From Terrabacter sp. Root85 (lineage in GTDB: Bacteria > Actinomycetota > Actinomycetes > Actinomycetales > Dermatophilaceae): a DNA stretch of 64,000 nt. Positions 19,011-28,290 of this stretch are shown here, in pieces; the stretch's first letter is position 1, and every line of letters begins with the position of its first letter. Under the pieces are notes generated by a model, which saw only the letters and a program-made list of their open reading frames with translations, did no database searches and had not been told where the DNA came from. The stretch lies in NCBI RefSeq assembly GCF_001429185.1, contig NZ_LMIW01000008.1, positions 558,001 through 622,000 of the forward strand, read 5' to 3'. A program made the translations under genes and the position numbers.

Positions 19011-20240
19011 GTGGGCTACGAGGGTCGGGACCGGGAGCGTTGGGTCGCGGAGGACCCTGCCCAGAAGCGCGCCGACCGTGACGACTTCGCCCGCGACCGG
19101 GCGCGGGTCGTGCACTCGTCGTCGCTGCGGCGGCTCGCCGCCAAGACCCAGGTGCTGGCCCCCGGCCACGACGACTTCGTCCGCAACCGGCTGACCCACT
19201 CGCTCGAGGTCGCGCAGATCGGCCGTGAGTTCGGGGCAGCCTTGGGCTGCAACGCAGATGTCGTCGACACCGCGTGCCTGGCCCACGACCTCGGCCACCC
19301 GCCCTTCGGGCACAACGGAGAGACGGTCCTCGACGAGATCGCCTCGGGGATCGGCGGCTTCGAGGGCAACGCGCAGACGCTGCGCCTGCTGACGAGGCTC
19401 GAGGCCAAACGGGCGCAGCCCGACGGCACGTCCGCCGGGCTCAACCTGACGCGGGCGAGCCTCGACGCGACGACGAAGTACCCGTGGGTGCGCGGTGACG
19501 GCCCCTACGAGACCCACAAGTTCGGCGTCTACCCGTCCGACCTGCCCGTCTTCGAGTGGATCCGCGACGGCGCGCAGCCGCAGCGTCGGTGCCTCGAGGC
19601 CGAGGTCATGGACTGGTCCGACGACGTCGCCTACTCCGTCCACGACGTCGAGGACGCGATCGCCTCGGGCTGGATCGACCCCCGGCTGCTCCACTCGCGC
19701 GACATGGCCGACGTCATCGACGTCGCGGGCCGCAGCTACGCGCCCGACCTCGGCGCCGACGCGCTCGGGGACGCGCTGGAACGCATCCTCGCCTCGGGAG
19801 CGGTGCCCACGGCATACGACGGCTCGCGCGGTGACCTCGCGCGCCTCAAGGACATGACCAGCCGGCTCATCGGGCACTTCGTGCTCGTCGTCGAGCAGGC
19901 CACGCGCGAGCGGCACGGGCCGGGCGAGCTGTGTCGCTTCGAGGCCGACCTCGTCGTGCCGGACGACACCCGAGCCGAGTGCTCCGTGCTCAAGGCGATC
20001 GCCAACCACTTCGTCATGACCACCGACGAGCGCCTGGCGATCATGTCGGGGCAGCGCGACGTCGTGCGTGCCGTCGTCGAGGCGTATGCCGCCGCGCCCG
20101 AGGAGCGCCTCGACGTGGCCTTCCGGCTCGACCACGAGGCCGCCGTCGACGACGGGGAGCGGCTGCGCGTCGTCGTCGACCAGGTGGCCTCGCTCACCGA
20201 CGTCCGGGCGCTCTCCCTCCACAGCCGGTGGTGCCGGTGA
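19011..20240 (+). CDS. dgt: Deoxyguanosinetriphosphate triphosphohydrolase-like protein
   Basis: HD-domain enzyme that hydrolyses dNTPs to deoxynucleosides and triphosphate, influencing dNTP pools. The 409-aa protein has the metal-binding histidine of RLTHSLEVAQ, the HD pair H92-D93 in AHDLGHPPFGHNGE, and a later Asp in DWSDDVAYSVHDVED, the order usual for dGTPases. TAGAGT stands 6 bases before the GTG start. dnaG follows 51 bases later, a dgt-dnaG order conserved in actinobacteria and linking dNTP control to replication. Confidence 0.93.
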   Translation: MGYEGRDRERWVAEDPAQKRADRDDFARDRARVVHSSSLRRLAAKTQVLAPGHDDFVRNRLTHSLEVAQIGREFGAALGCNADVVDTACLAHDLGHPPFGHNGETVLDEIASGIGGFEGNAQTLRLLTRLEAKRAQPDGTSAGLNLTRASLDATTKYPWVRGDGPYETHKFGVYPSDLPVFEWIRDGAQPQRRCLEAEVMDWSDDVAYSVHDVEDAIASGWIDPRLLHSRDMADVIDVAGRSYAPDLGADALGDALERILASGAVPTAYDGSRGDLARLKDMTSRLIGHFVLVVEQATRERHGPGELCRFEADLVVPDDTRAECSVLKAIANHFVMTTDERLAIMSGQRDVVRAVVEAYAAAPEERLDVAFRLDHEAAVDDGERLRVVVDQVASLTDVRALSLHSRWCR

Positions 20241-20261
20241 CGGGTCGCACCCGGGCGAGCA

Positions 20262-20267
20262 CCTAGA
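20262..20267 (+). promoter_or_regulatory. -10 element of dnaG
   Basis: TAGAAT just after the dgt stop would start transcription about 20 bases before dnaG, leaving a short leader that holds the AGGAGG ribosome site. The position suggests dnaG can be expressed apart from dgt. Confidence 0.45.
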
Positions 20268-20291
20268 ATCACGGATGGCGACAGGAGGCAG

Positions 20292-22235
20292 ATGGCGGGG
20301 CTGATCAACAGCGAGGACATCGCGGCGGTCAAGGCGCGGTCGTCCATCGAGGACGTCGTGCGCGAGCACGTGACGCTCCGCTCCGCCGGTCCGGGGTCGC
20401 TCAAGGGCCTGTGTCCCTTCCACGACGAGAAGTCGCCGTCGTTCAACATCCGCCCGGCCGTCGGTGCGTGGCACTGCTTCGGCTGCGGCGAGGGCGGCGA
20501 CGTCATCTCCTTCATCCAGAAGGTCGACCACCTCAGCTTCTCCGAGGCCGTCGAGCGGCTCGCGCAGAAGCTCGGCATGGAGCTGCGCTACGAGAACGGC
20601 GACCGGCCGCGCGAGGAGGGGCTCGGCCGCCGCAGCCGGCTCGTCGAGGCCCACCGCGTCGCCGAGGAGTACTACACCGAGCTGCTCCTCGCGCCCGGTG
20701 GCCAGGCTCGGCAGGCCCGTGACTTCCTCCGCGCCCGCGACTTCAACAGCGAGCACGTCAAGCAGTTCGGCATCGGCTTCGCGCCCCGCGGGGGAGAGGA
20801 CCTCGTGCGCCACCTGCGTGCCAAGGGCTTCACCGACGACGAGCTCGTCACCGGCGGCATCGCCGGACGCGGTGCGCGCGGGCTCTACGACCGCTTCCGC
20901 GGGCGTCTCGTCTGGCCGATCCGCGACATCACGGGCGACACCGTCGGCTTCGGCGCGCGCCGGATCTTCGACGACGACCGCATCGAGGCGAAGTACCTCA
21001 ACACGTCCGAGACGCCGATCTACAAGAAGTCGACCGTGCTCTACGGCCTCGACCTCGCCAAGAAGAAGATCTCGCAGGGCCGTCAGGCCGTTGTCGTCGA
21101 GGGCTACACCGACGTCATGGCCTGCCACCTCGCCGGCGTCGAGACGGCCGTCGCGACGTGTGGCACGGCCTTCGGCGCGGACCACATCAAGACCCTGCGT
21201 CGCCTCATGCGTGACGAGGCCGGCCTCGCGCCCGCCAAGGTGATCTTCACCTTCGACGGCGACGCCGCCGGCCAGAAGGCGGCCATGCGGGCCTTCGCCG
21301 ACGACGAGAAGTGGACCTCGCAGTCGTTCGTCGCCGTCGAGAAGTCGGGCAAGGACCCCTGCGAGCTGCGCCAGGCCGGAGGAGACCCCGCCGTGCAGGC
21401 GCTCATCGAGGACGCCGTCCCGATGTTCGAGTTCGCGGTGCGCACGACGATCAAGCGCTTCGACGTCGCGACGGCGGAGGGCCGCATCCAGGCCGTCCGC
21501 GCGGTGGCGCCGATCATCGCCTCGATCCGTGACCAGTCGCTGCGGCCCGAATACACCCGCGAGGTGTCCGGGATGCTCGGGCTCGACGTCGAGCAGGTCG
21601 CCACCGAGGTCTCGCGCGCGGGCAAGATCAAGGTCGACGAGGACGCGCGGACCGAACGGAGCGAGCGGAACGGCCCCGATCGTGGCGACAGCCGCGACGA
21701 CGCCGAACCGCACGTGGCCGACGGTGGAGGCATGCCGGTGCCCGACCGTCGCGACCCCGTCGTCCACGCCGAGCGACAGCTGCTCCAGGTCCTGCTCCAG
21801 TTCCCCACGGTCTTCAAGCCGGGGGCCATCGACCTGCTGACCCCCGACGCCTTCTCGGCGCCGGCACACCGGGCAGTCTTCGACGGCATCCGCATCGCCC
21901 ACCACAGCGGCGACAAGGGCAACGCCCGCGCCTGGACCTCGGCCGTCACCGAGGCCGCCCCGTCGCCCGTCGCCGGACTCGTCAGCGAGCTCGCCGTCGA
22001 CACCCTGCCGACGCGGATGGACGCCTCGACCGGACTGCCCACGTCGCGCTACGTCGACGAGCTCTTCGACCGGGTGCGCACCATCGCCCTGACGCGCCAG
22101 ATCGCCGACTCGATGAGCGAGATGCGCCGGCTCGACCACGCCGAGACACCGTCGCCCGAGCGCACCCGTGAGCTCGGCATCCAGCTGCAGACGCTCCAGC
22201 GCGAGCTCGCGGCGATCAAGGCGGGGATGGGCTGA
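20292..22235 (+). CDS. dnaG: DNA primase
   Basis: Synthesises RNA primers at the replication fork. The 647-aa protein has the N-terminal CHC2 zinc finger (C41, H44, C62, C65; CPFHDEKSPSF and CFGCGEGG). The catalytic core includes the TOPRIM motif (VVVEGYTDVMA...FDGDAAGQKA), and a C-terminal helicase-binding region follows. A strong AGGAGG site precedes the ATG. The Lys/Glu-rich linker (about 450-490) is loosely conserved. The downstream gene starts in the TGATG stop/start overlap. Confidence 0.96.
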   Translation: MAGLINSEDIAAVKARSSIEDVVREHVTLRSAGPGSLKGLCPFHDEKSPSFNIRPAVGAWHCFGCGEGGDVISFIQKVDHLSFSEAVERLAQKLGMELRYENGDRPREEGLGRRSRLVEAHRVAEEYYTELLLAPGGQARQARDFLRARDFNSEHVKQFGIGFAPRGGEDLVRHLRAKGFTDDELVTGGIAGRGARGLYDRFRGRLVWPIRDITGDTVGFGARRIFDDDRIEAKYLNTSETPIYKKSTVLYGLDLAKKKISQGRQAVVVEGYTDVMACHLAGVETAVATCGTAFGADHIKTLRRLMRDEAGLAPAKVIFTFDGDAAGQKAAMRAFADDEKWTSQSFVAVEKSGKDPCELRQAGGDPAVQALIEDAVPMFEFAVRTTIKRFDVATAEGRIQAVRAVAPIIASIRDQSLRPEYTREVSGMLGLDVEQVATEVSRAGKIKVDEDARTERSERNGPDRGDSRDDAEPHVADGGGMPVPDRRDPVVHAERQLLQVLLQFPTVFKPGAIDLLTPDAFSAPAHRAVFDGIRIAHHSGDKGNARAWTSAVTEAAPSPVAGLVSELAVDTLPTRMDASTGLPTSRYVDELFDRVRTIALTRQIADSMSEMRRLDHAETPSPERTRELGIQLQTLQRELAAIKAGMG

Positions 22236-22753
22236 TGGCACTCTTCGAACGGCGGCGTCGACCGGCACTGCCCGCGGACGTCCGCGCGGTCGTCCCGCTC
22301 GACCCGGGCGAGCTGGTGCTCGCCTGGTCCCGTGACGAGACGAGCGGCTCGCACGTCGTCGCGACGACCTACCACCTGGTCCTCGTCGACGCCGACGGCG
22401 GGCTCGTCTGGCGCCGCGCCTGGCACGAGGCCGAGTCCGGCACGTGGCAGGGCGAGTCGTCCCGACTCACGGTCACGTGGGTCGACCAGGGCGTCCCGGC
22501 GCGCTGGCACCTGACGGAGCCCTCGCTCCTCCAGCAGACCCTGCGTGAGCGGCTGCAGGCGAGCGTGGTGCTCGCCGACGAGTTCCGCACCGCCGGGCGC
22601 CGCACGGTGCGCGTCGTGATCCGCCAGGACCTGGCCAGCGGCGCCCTGCTCGAGCAGACGATCCCGGGCAAGGGCGCCGACCTCAGCGACCCGAAGGTGG
22701 CTCGTGAAGCCGCGGAGCGGATGGCCCGGCTGCGCTCCGAGGTGGGGCTCTGA
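22235..22753 (+). CDS. Conserved hypothetical protein, 172 aa, coupled to dnaG
   Basis: The ATG overlaps the dnaG stop by one base (TGATG), implying coupled translation. The protein is soluble with alternating strands (VVPLDPGELVLAWSRD, HVVATTYHLVLVD, LVWRRAWHE), suggesting a beta-rich PH-like fold, and a helical end (VAREAAERMARLRSEVGL). I know no function. Its constant place after dnaG in related genomes would be worth testing. The gene ends about 100 bases before tRNA-Asn. Confidence 0.75.
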   Translation: MALFERRRRPALPADVRAVVPLDPGELVLAWSRDETSGSHVVATTYHLVLVDADGGLVWRRAWHEAESGTWQGESSRLTVTWVDQGVPARWHLTEPSLLQQTLRERLQASVVLADEFRTAGRRTVRVVIRQDLASGALLEQTIPGKGADLSDPKVAREAAERMARLRSEVGL

Positions 22754-22840
22754 CGGGTGCCCGCACGGCGTCCCGCAGGCTCGTCCGGACGTCGTCGGCG
22801 ACCCGCCGAACCCGATTTCTCGACGGCGCTGATGCTTTGC

Positions 22841-22846
22841 TATGGT
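22841..22846 (+). promoter_or_regulatory. -10 element of the tRNA-Asn gene
   Basis: TATGGT ends 13 bases before the mature tRNA, so the primary transcript would have a 5' leader of about 6 bases. No convincing -35 is seen. Confidence 0.5.
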
Positions 22847-22859
22847 TGCGCAGCAGCAT

Positions 22860-22932
22860 TCCCCTGTAGCTCAATTGGCAGAGCAGCCGGCTGTTAACCG
22901 GCAGGTTATTGGTTCGAGTCCAATCGGGGGAG
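22860..22932 (+). tRNA. tRNA-Asn(GTT)
   Basis: The 73-base cloverleaf has acceptor arms TCCCCTG / CGGGGGA, the D-arm AGCTCAATTGGCAGAGC, an anticodon stem CCGGC-GCCGG with loop CTGTTAA (anticodon GTT), and the T-arm GGTTCGAGTCC. The encoded discriminator is G, followed by CACC rather than a full CCA in register. Confidence 0.96.
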
Positions 22933-22941
22933 CACCGCGCA

Positions 22942-22976
22942 GAAGGGCCCCGACACCGCTGGTGTCGGGGCCCTTC
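22942..22976 (+). terminator. Terminator of tRNA-Asn
   Basis: A perfect 16-bp stem (GAAGGGCCCCGACACC with its complement) and a 3-base loop start 9 bases after the tRNA. A GTATGCCG word follows immediately. It also faces the convergent ABC permease gene. Confidence 0.85.
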
Positions 22977-23001
22977 TCGTATGCCGTGTCGTCGGCTCGC
23001 G

Positions 23002-23886
23002 TCACCGGCTCGGGGTCCCCGCCGCGTCGGCACCGACCACGCCTGTTGCCTGTACGCCCTTGCGGGGCCCGCGTCCGCGGCGGCTGAGACGGCGCTCCAC
23101 CCGGCCGGCAACCACCGTCAGGCTGTAGTTGATCAGGATGAAGATGATCGCGACGAAGATGTAGGCCGGGATCGTGTTGCTGTATCCGGTGCCGATGTCG
23201 CGGGCCGCTTGGAGCAGCTCGGGGTAGAGCACCGCCGTGCCCAGCGCGGTGTCCTTGAGGATCACGACGAGCTGCCCGACGAGGGCCGGCAGCATCGCGG
23301 TGAGAGCTTGCGGCAGCTGGATCGACCGCATCACCTGGGGAGGCGTGAGGCCGATCGATACGCCGGCTTCGGCCTGGCCCTTCGGCAGGCTGAACACACC
23401 CGACCGGACCAGCTCGGCGATCACCGAGCCGTTGTAGAGCGTCAGGGCGGTCACGACGGCAGCGAGCGGGTTGATCTCGCTCGTGAAGACGCCGTTGCTC
23501 GAGAAGTACGAGTACGTGAAGTACATCATCAGCAGCACAGGCACGGACCGGAAGAACTCCACGATGACGCCGCACACCCAGCGCAGCGCCCGGTGCTGCG
23601 ACAGCCGGCCCATGCCGAAGATGAGCCCGAAGGCCAGGGCGAGGACGATGGAGATCGCGGCAGCCTCGAGCGTCTTGATCAGTCCCGGGACGATGTACTG
23701 CGTCCACACGTCGGCGCTGAACAGCACGGTCCACATCTCGGGTTCCAGCTGGCCCTGGGCCTTGAACTTCCACAGCACGGCGCCGATGGTGGCGACGGCG
23801 AGCACCACGCCGAAGACGGTGAGGATCGCGTGCCGCCGCCGGGCCCGGGGCCCGGGGGCGTCGAACAGAACGGACTCGGCACTCAT
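23002..23886 (-). CDS. gluD: Amino-acid ABC transporter permease (GluD-like)
   Basis: The second membrane subunit of a polar-amino-acid importer. The 294-aa protein has an N-terminal cytoplasmic extension, five or six membrane helices, and the EAA loop SGVFSLPKGQAEAGVSIGLTP that docks on the ATPase. The sequence VEFFRSVPVLLMMYF is typical of the HisM/GltK permease family. It overlaps the upstream permease by 4 bases (ATGA). The gene order A-B-C-D matches gluABCD of Corynebacterium, so glutamate is the best guess for substrate. Confidence 0.88.
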   Translation of the reverse strand: MSAESVLFDAPGPRARRRHAILTVFGVVLAVATIGAVLWKFKAQGQLEPEMWTVLFSADVWTQYIVPGLIKTLEAAAISIVLALAFGLIFGMGRLSQHRALRWVCGVIVEFFRSVPVLLMMYFTYSYFSSNGVFTSEINPLAAVVTALTLYNGSVIAELVRSGVFSLPKGQAEAGVSIGLTPPQVMRSIQLPQALTAMLPALVGQLVVILKDTALGTAVLYPELLQAARDIGTGYSNTIPAYIFVAIIFILINYSLTVVAGRVERRLSRRGRGPRKGVQATGVVGADAAGTPSR

Positions 23887-24560
23887 CGCTTCACCGCCAG
23901 ACGACGCGAGAGCGAGGTGAAGAACACGCCGACGGGAAGCGTGAGGACGACGAAGCCGAGCGCGAAGACGAGGAAGACCGTGACGCTCGCCGTCTCGTTC
24001 TCGATGATCTCGCTCATGAGCAGCGAGGCCTCCGCGACGCCGATGACGGAGGCGACGGTCGTGTTCTTGGTCAGCGCGATGAGCACCGAGCCCAGTGGGG
24101 CGACTGCCCCGCGGAAGGCCTGCGGGAGGATGACCTCGCGCAGGCTCTGGCCGAAGGTGAGACCGATCGAGCGGGCGGCCTCGGCCTGACCGAGCGGAAC
24201 GGTGTTGACGCCGCTGCGCAGTGCCTCGCAGACGAAGGCCGCGTGGTAGACCGCGAGCGCGACGATGGCCCACCGGATGCCGTTGTCCACGAGCGCTGTC
24301 GGTGAGTTCTTGTCGGTGAGGCTGATCTGCAGGATGTAGTACGGGCCGGCGATGGAGAAGAAGATGAGCAACGTCAGCGGGGTGTTGCGCACCGTGTTGA
24401 CGTAGAACGCGCCCAGACGGCGCAGGATCGCCACCGGCGATACCCGCATCACCGCGAGCACGGTGCCGATCACGAGAGCGCCGATCGCCGAGAAGAAGGC
24501 GAGCCTGATGGTCATCCAGAACGCGCCGAGGATGTCGTACTTCTCGAGGATGTCGAGCAC
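23883..24560 (-). CDS. gluC: Amino-acid ABC transporter permease (GluC-like)
   Basis: The first membrane subunit, 225 aa, with about five hydrophobic helices and the EAA loop VNTVPLGQAEAARSIGLTFG. It has the HisM-type motif FYVNTVRNTPLTLLIFF. It forms the channel with the GluD-like subunit, to which it is translationally coupled. A 119-base gap with some GC-rich inverted sequence separates it from the binding-protein gene, where transcript processing could reduce permease dosage. Confidence 0.88.
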   Translation of the reverse strand: MLDILEKYDILGAFWMTIRLAFFSAIGALVIGTVLAVMRVSPVAILRRLGAFYVNTVRNTPLTLLIFFSIAGPYYILQISLTDKNSPTALVDNGIRWAIVALAVYHAAFVCEALRSGVNTVPLGQAEAARSIGLTFGQSLREVILPQAFRGAVAPLGSVLIALTKNTTVASVIGVAEASLLMSEIIENETASVTVFLVFALGFVVLTLPVGVFFTSLSRRLAVKR

Positions 24561-24679
24561 GACGCTCCTTTCCGCTGTCGAGTCAGTGGGTCAGGGGTTC
24601 ACGGGTCGGAGTCCCGGCCCCCGCCGAGGACGGGCCGCGCACCGTGTGGTGAGCGACCCGCCCTCGAGGTGGGAGTCGG

Positions 24680-25513
24680 TCAGGAGCACGCAGCCGGCGT
24701 GGGCGGGTTGCCCGGGCCGGGCTTGTAGTTGGCCGGGCCGAGGTTGGCGTCGATGGCCTTCTGCAGGGAGCCGTCGCTCTGCATCTTCTTGATCGCGTCC
24801 GTGATCTTCTGGCAGAGGGCCGTGTCGCCCTTCTTCAGGCCGATCCCGTAGTTCTCCGTCGAGAACGGCTTGCCGACGAGCTTGAACTTGCCCTTGTTCT
24901 CGGGCTGGGCCGCGAAGCCGGCGAGAATGGCGTCGTCGGTCGTCAGGGCGTCGACGCCGCCGGTGGCGAGAGCGGGCAGACACTCGGAGTACGTCCCGAA
25001 CTCCTGCAGCTGCACCGTCTGGGCGAACTTGTCCTTGACCTTCTGGGCCGAGGTCGAGCCCTTGACCGAGCAGAGCTTCTTGCCGTTGAGGCTGTCCGGA
25101 CCGGTGATCGAGGTGTCGTCGGCGCGGACGAGGAGGTCCTGTCCTGCGACGAAGTAGGGGCCGGCGAAGGAGACCTTCTCCTTGCGCGCGTCGGTGATGG
25201 AGTACGTCGCCACGATGAACTTCACCTGACCGGTGGAGATGAGGTCCTCGCGCTGGGCGCTGGGCGCCTGCACCCAGGTGATCTTGTCCTCGGAGGTGCC
25301 GAGCTCCTTGGCGACGTACTTGGCGACGTCGATGTCCATGCCGGTGTACTCGGTGCCCTTCTTGAGGCCGAGGCCGGGCTGGTCGAACTTGATGCCGATC
25401 TTGAGCGCGTCGCCGCTGCCGGCGTCGCCCCCGCTGGTGCCGGAGCCACACGCGGCGAGCGTGAGAGCGAGTGTCGCAGCGGCAGCTACGGCTCCGATTC
25501 GTCGTGCCTTCAT
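24680..25513 (-). CDS. gluB: Amino-acid-binding lipoprotein (GluB-like)
   Basis: The extracellular receptor of the importer. The 277-aa precursor has a signal peptide with lipobox ALTLAACGS, giving a membrane-anchored lipoprotein. The family-3 solute-binding domain is clear (GIKFDQPGLGLKKG, GMDIDVAKYVAKELG, VATYSITDARKEKVSFAGPY). Four internal cysteines may form disulphides. A GGGAGGA site precedes the ATG. It lies between the ATPase and permease genes. Confidence 0.9.
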   Translation of the reverse strand: MKARRIGAVAAAATLALTLAACGSGTSGGDAGSGDALKIGIKFDQPGLGLKKGTEYTGMDIDVAKYVAKELGTSEDKITWVQAPSAQREDLISTGQVKFIVATYSITDARKEKVSFAGPYFVAGQDLLVRADDTSITGPDSLNGKKLCSVKGSTSAQKVKDKFAQTVQLQEFGTYSECLPALATGGVDALTTDDAILAGFAAQPENKGKFKLVGKPFSTENYGIGLKKGDTALCQKITDAIKKMQSDGSLQKAIDANLGPANYKPGPGNPPTPAACS

Positions 25514-25616
25514 CTGGGTTCCTCCCTGAGTGGTTGCTCGCGGCACGCGGTGCTGCGTACCGCTCCCTGTCGCTAGGTCCCGTGGTCCCGTGGGGTGAGT
25601 GGGTTCGGTGGGTGGG

Positions 25617-26411
25617 TCAGTGGGTGAGGATCTTGCCGAGGAAGTCCTTGGCACGGTCGCTCTTCGGGTGGGTGAAGAACTCCTGCGGTGTGCCGGTCTC
25701 GACGATCTGGCCGTCGGCCATGAAGACGACCCGGTCGGCAGCCTTGCGGGCGAAGCCCATCTCGTGGGTGACGACGATCATCGTCATGCCCTCCTTGGCG
25801 AGGCCGACCATGACGTCGAGGACCTCGTTGACCATCTCCGGGTCGAGGGCCGAGGTGGGCTCGTCGAAGAGCATGACCTTGGGCCCCATCGCGAGGGAGC
25901 GCGCGATGGCGACACGTTGCTGCTGTCCGCCGGAGAGCTGCGCGGGGTACTTGTCGGCCTGGGCCTCGACGCCGACGCGCTTGAGCAGGTCGGTCGCCTG
26001 CTGGTCCGCGTCGGACTTGGACTTCTTGCGGACCTTGATCGGTCCGAGCGTCACGTTGTCGCGGATCGTCTTGTGCGCGAAGAGGTTGAAGGACTGGAAG
26101 ACCATCCCGACGTCGGCGCGCAGCTGCGCGAGCGGCTTGCCCTCCTCGGGCAGGGCCTTGCCGTCGATCGAGATGGTGCCCGACTCGATGGTCTCGAGGC
26201 GGTTGATGGCGCGGCACAGCGTCGACTTGCCCGAGCCGGACGGTCCGAGGACGACGACCACCTCGCCCTTGCCGACCGTGAGGTTGATGTCGCGCAGCAC
26301 GTGCAGGTCGCCGAAGTGCTTGTTGACGCCGTCGATGACGACCATGGGGTCACGAGGCGTGTCCGGGGTGCGATCGCTCGGCGCCGCGGTGTCGGGGTTC
26401 ACGTCGTCCAT
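25617..26411 (-). CDS. gluA: Amino-acid ABC transporter ATP-binding protein (GluA-like)
   Basis: The ATPase of the importer, 264 aa, with Walker [10 protein letters not shown], signature [16 protein letters not shown], Walker [14 protein letters not shown] and the switch His in VVTHEMG. The polar amino-acid class is shown by [16 protein letters not shown]. It is the first gene of the operon. TAGGTT lies exactly 6 bases before the ATG, so the polycistronic mRNA is probably leaderless at its 5' end. A 20-residue Asp/Pro-rich N-terminal extension precedes the domain. Confidence 0.92.
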   Translation of the reverse strand: MDDVNPDTAAPSDRTPDTPRDPMVVIDGVNKHFGDLHVLRDINLTVGKGEVVVVLGPSGSGKSTLCRAINRLETIESGTISIDGKALPEEGKPLAQLRADVGMVFQSFNLFAHKTIRDNVTLGPIKVRKKSKSDADQQATDLLKRVGVEAQADKYPAQLSGGQQQRVAIARSLAMGPKVMLFDEPTSALDPEMVNEVLDVMVGLAKEGMTMIVVTHEMGFARKAADRVVFMADGQIVETGTPQEFFTHPKSDRAKDFLGKILTH

Positions 26412-26571
26412 TCCGGAAACCTATCGGCTCCGGGGACCGTCGAGCACCCTCCGCGCCGAGCGTGCTCGAATCGTGAGGAGTGCCGTCGAAGCACGCGCAC
26501 CCGGTCCTAGACCGAAAACGGACCGGTCAGCCGCCACCCGGCCCGCGGGCCGGGGCCACTGGGCGTCCCGC

Positions 26572-27999
26572 TCAGGGACCGACCGCGGCCGTCGTCGACG
26601 AGTCGGTGGGCTGGCTCGTCGAGGTGTCGATGGCCGTGGCGATCGCGGTCGCGATCTCCGTGGCGGTCTTCAGGACCTGGGTCGCCGTCTCCGTCACGGT
26701 GGCCGTCGGCGTGGGGTCTGCCGCGACCGGGGCGGCCGCAGGAGCACTCGGAGCCACCGACGACGACGGCGGCGGGGGCGGCGGGGGCGGCGGCGGGTCG
26801 CTCGTGGTCACGGGAGGCGGGTCGGCCGTGGTCGTCGTCGTGCTCGGCGGGGCGGTCGTCGTCGTGCTCGTGGCCGGAGCGGGGGTCGTCGGCGGCGGGA
26901 CCGTCGTGGACGGCGCGCTCGTCGTCGTGGTGGGCGATGGCTTGGTGGTCGTGGGCTTCGACGTGGTCGTCGGGCTCGGGGCGCTCGTCGTCGTCGAGGG
27001 ACGCGTCGTCGGAATGACCGTCGTCGGAATGACCGTCGTCGGAATGACCGTCGTGGTCCCGGGCTGCGACGTGGTCGGGGTCGAGGTCGGCGGCCGACCG
27101 CCCGTGCTCGTCACGTCGCTCGGGGCCTGCGTCGCCTGGGGGATCGGCACGTCGCCGTCGGCGACGGTCCGGATGACGCGGCCGCCCGGGTCGAGCACGA
27201 GGTGCGGGACGACGGCATACGGCACGGAGGCCGTGGCTGACGGCGCGAAGCCGAGGTACGGCGCAGGGTCGACGTAGCGGTCGTTGACGATGACGTCGAA
27301 GTGCAGGTGGCACCCGGTCGACCATCCGGTCGTGCCGCTCAGGCCGATGACCTGGCCCTGCTTGACGTGCTGACCCTCGGTGACGAGGAACTTCGACTGG
27401 TGGCCGTAGGCCGTCTTGAGCGTCGGGGTGTGCTCGATGATCGTGCGTCCACCCCAGGACGCGGAGACGCGGGCGTAGATGACCGTGCCGTCGGCGGCTG
27501 CGTGGATCGGGGTCCCGCAGGCGGCGGCGAGGTCGATGCCCGTGTGGAACATCGGGCGGCCGAGGAGCGGGTGGATGCGCGGCCCGAAGGGCGAGGTCTC
27601 GCCGCCGGGGACCGGGTGGATGAACAGCGGGCGGCCGATGATCGGGGCCGCGATGGCCTGGGCCGTGGCGGGTGCCAGGCTGATCGCCGGGAACATGAAG
27701 AGGCCGCCTCCGATGGCGGCGCTGAACGCGGAGTCGACCGGGGCGAGGGCGACCGTCGGCGAGCCGGTGACCGACCCGGTCAGCTCCTTGCGGGCCTGTC
27801 CCACGGCGGATACGGCGTCCTGGACCGCGGCCGGCGAGCCGGCCGCGAGCACGACCGAGGCGGTCGGGGTCTGGGGGGTGCTGCCCCCGAGGAACGGCAG
27901 CAGGGCGAAGAGGAGCAGCATCGTCGCGAAAGGCACGAGTCGACCGCTCATCCTGATGTTCAGGACGAACGGACCGCTGCGCTCATTGGCATCTGTCAC
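26572..27999 (-). CDS. Secreted M23-family peptidase with long Thr/Ser/Pro-rich tail
   Basis: A LytM-type zinc endopeptidase predicted to cut peptidoglycan cross-bridges. The 475-aa protein has an N-terminal membrane anchor (LVPFATMLLLFALLPFL) and a catalytic domain with HTGID (about 151-155) and HLHF (about 230-233) as zinc ligands. It ends in a ~185-residue low-complexity tail of Thr, Ser and Pro, with three TTVIP repeats and a run of ten Pro. Such tails often span the wall or carry glycans. The GTG start follows a GAGGGGG site with rather long spacing. Start uncertain. Confidence 0.85.
   Translation of the reverse strand: MTDANERSGPFVLNIRMSGRLVPFATMLLLFALLPFLGGSTPQTPTASVVLAAGSPAAVQDAVSAVGQARKELTGSVTGSPTVALAPVDSAFSAAIGGGLFMFPAISLAPATAQAIAAPIIGRPLFIHPVPGGETSPFGPRIHPLLGRPMFHTGIDLAAACGTPIHAAADGTVIYARVSASWGGRTIIEHTPTLKTAYGHQSKFLVTEGQHVKQGQVIGLSGTTGWSTGCHLHFDVIVNDRYVDPAPYLGFAPSATASVPYAVVPHLVLDPGGRVIRTVADGDVPIPQATQAPSDVTSTGGRPPTSTPTTSQPGTTTVIPTTVIPTTVIPTTRPSTTTSAPSPTTTSKPTTTKPSPTTTTSAPSTTVPPPTTPAPATSTTTTAPPSTTTTTADPPPVTTSDPPPPPPPPPPSSSVAPSAPAAAPVAADPTPTATVTETATQVLKTATEIATAIATAIDTSTSQPTDSSTTAAVGP
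27006..27053. repeat. 15-base tandem repeat inside the M23 peptidase tail
   Basis: Three consecutive 15-base copies (CGTCGGAATGACCGT phase) encode the TTVIP pentapeptide repeats. Because the unit is a multiple of three, copy number can change without a frameshift. Confidence 0.85.
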
Positions 28000-28290
28000 C
28001 GTCAAGCCACCCCCTCGAGGCACACCCACTGTCACCATCGACACTCTCCCGGCGGTCGCGCCGCCGCAACCGGAAGGCCCCCACGAACGCCCCCACGTCC
28101 TGACCGGCCGGTCACGACCACCATAGGTCGGGCCGATGTGCAGGGGGCGGTTCCCGCGAAAATGCGTCGGGAATCGGTGACGTATGTGACTGATGGGGAC
28201 AATGTCCGTCTCTCGGCCGGTCGGGAATCGGGGACGCCGTCGGGCGGTTGGCGCATGAGACCGTATCCCGTAGAGCAGATGGAGCCAGCA
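28000..28290. other. Divergent promoter region, M23 peptidase / MDMPI-like gene
   Basis: This 291-base gap separates two divergent genes. It contains two 12-base direct copies of GTCGGGAATCGG (28166-28177 and 28220-28231), possibly operator half-sites. I found no recognisable riboswitch and no convincing promoter pair. Confidence 0.4.

Noticed and set aside
18777-22268. Minus-strand frame of over 1,100 codons opposite dgt and dnaG
   Set aside because: Composition is that of an antisense shadow. Only its last 43 codons form a credible gene with their own ribosome site.
26990-27060. Tandem repeats considered as a CRISPR array
   Set aside because: Units are 15 bases, contiguous without spacers, and encode a peptide repeat in the M23 peptidase tail.
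28000-28290. Possible c-di-AMP (ydaO) riboswitch before the M23 peptidase
   Set aside because: Such riboswitches occur before cell-wall hydrolases in actinobacteria, but I could not find the conserved core in this gap.
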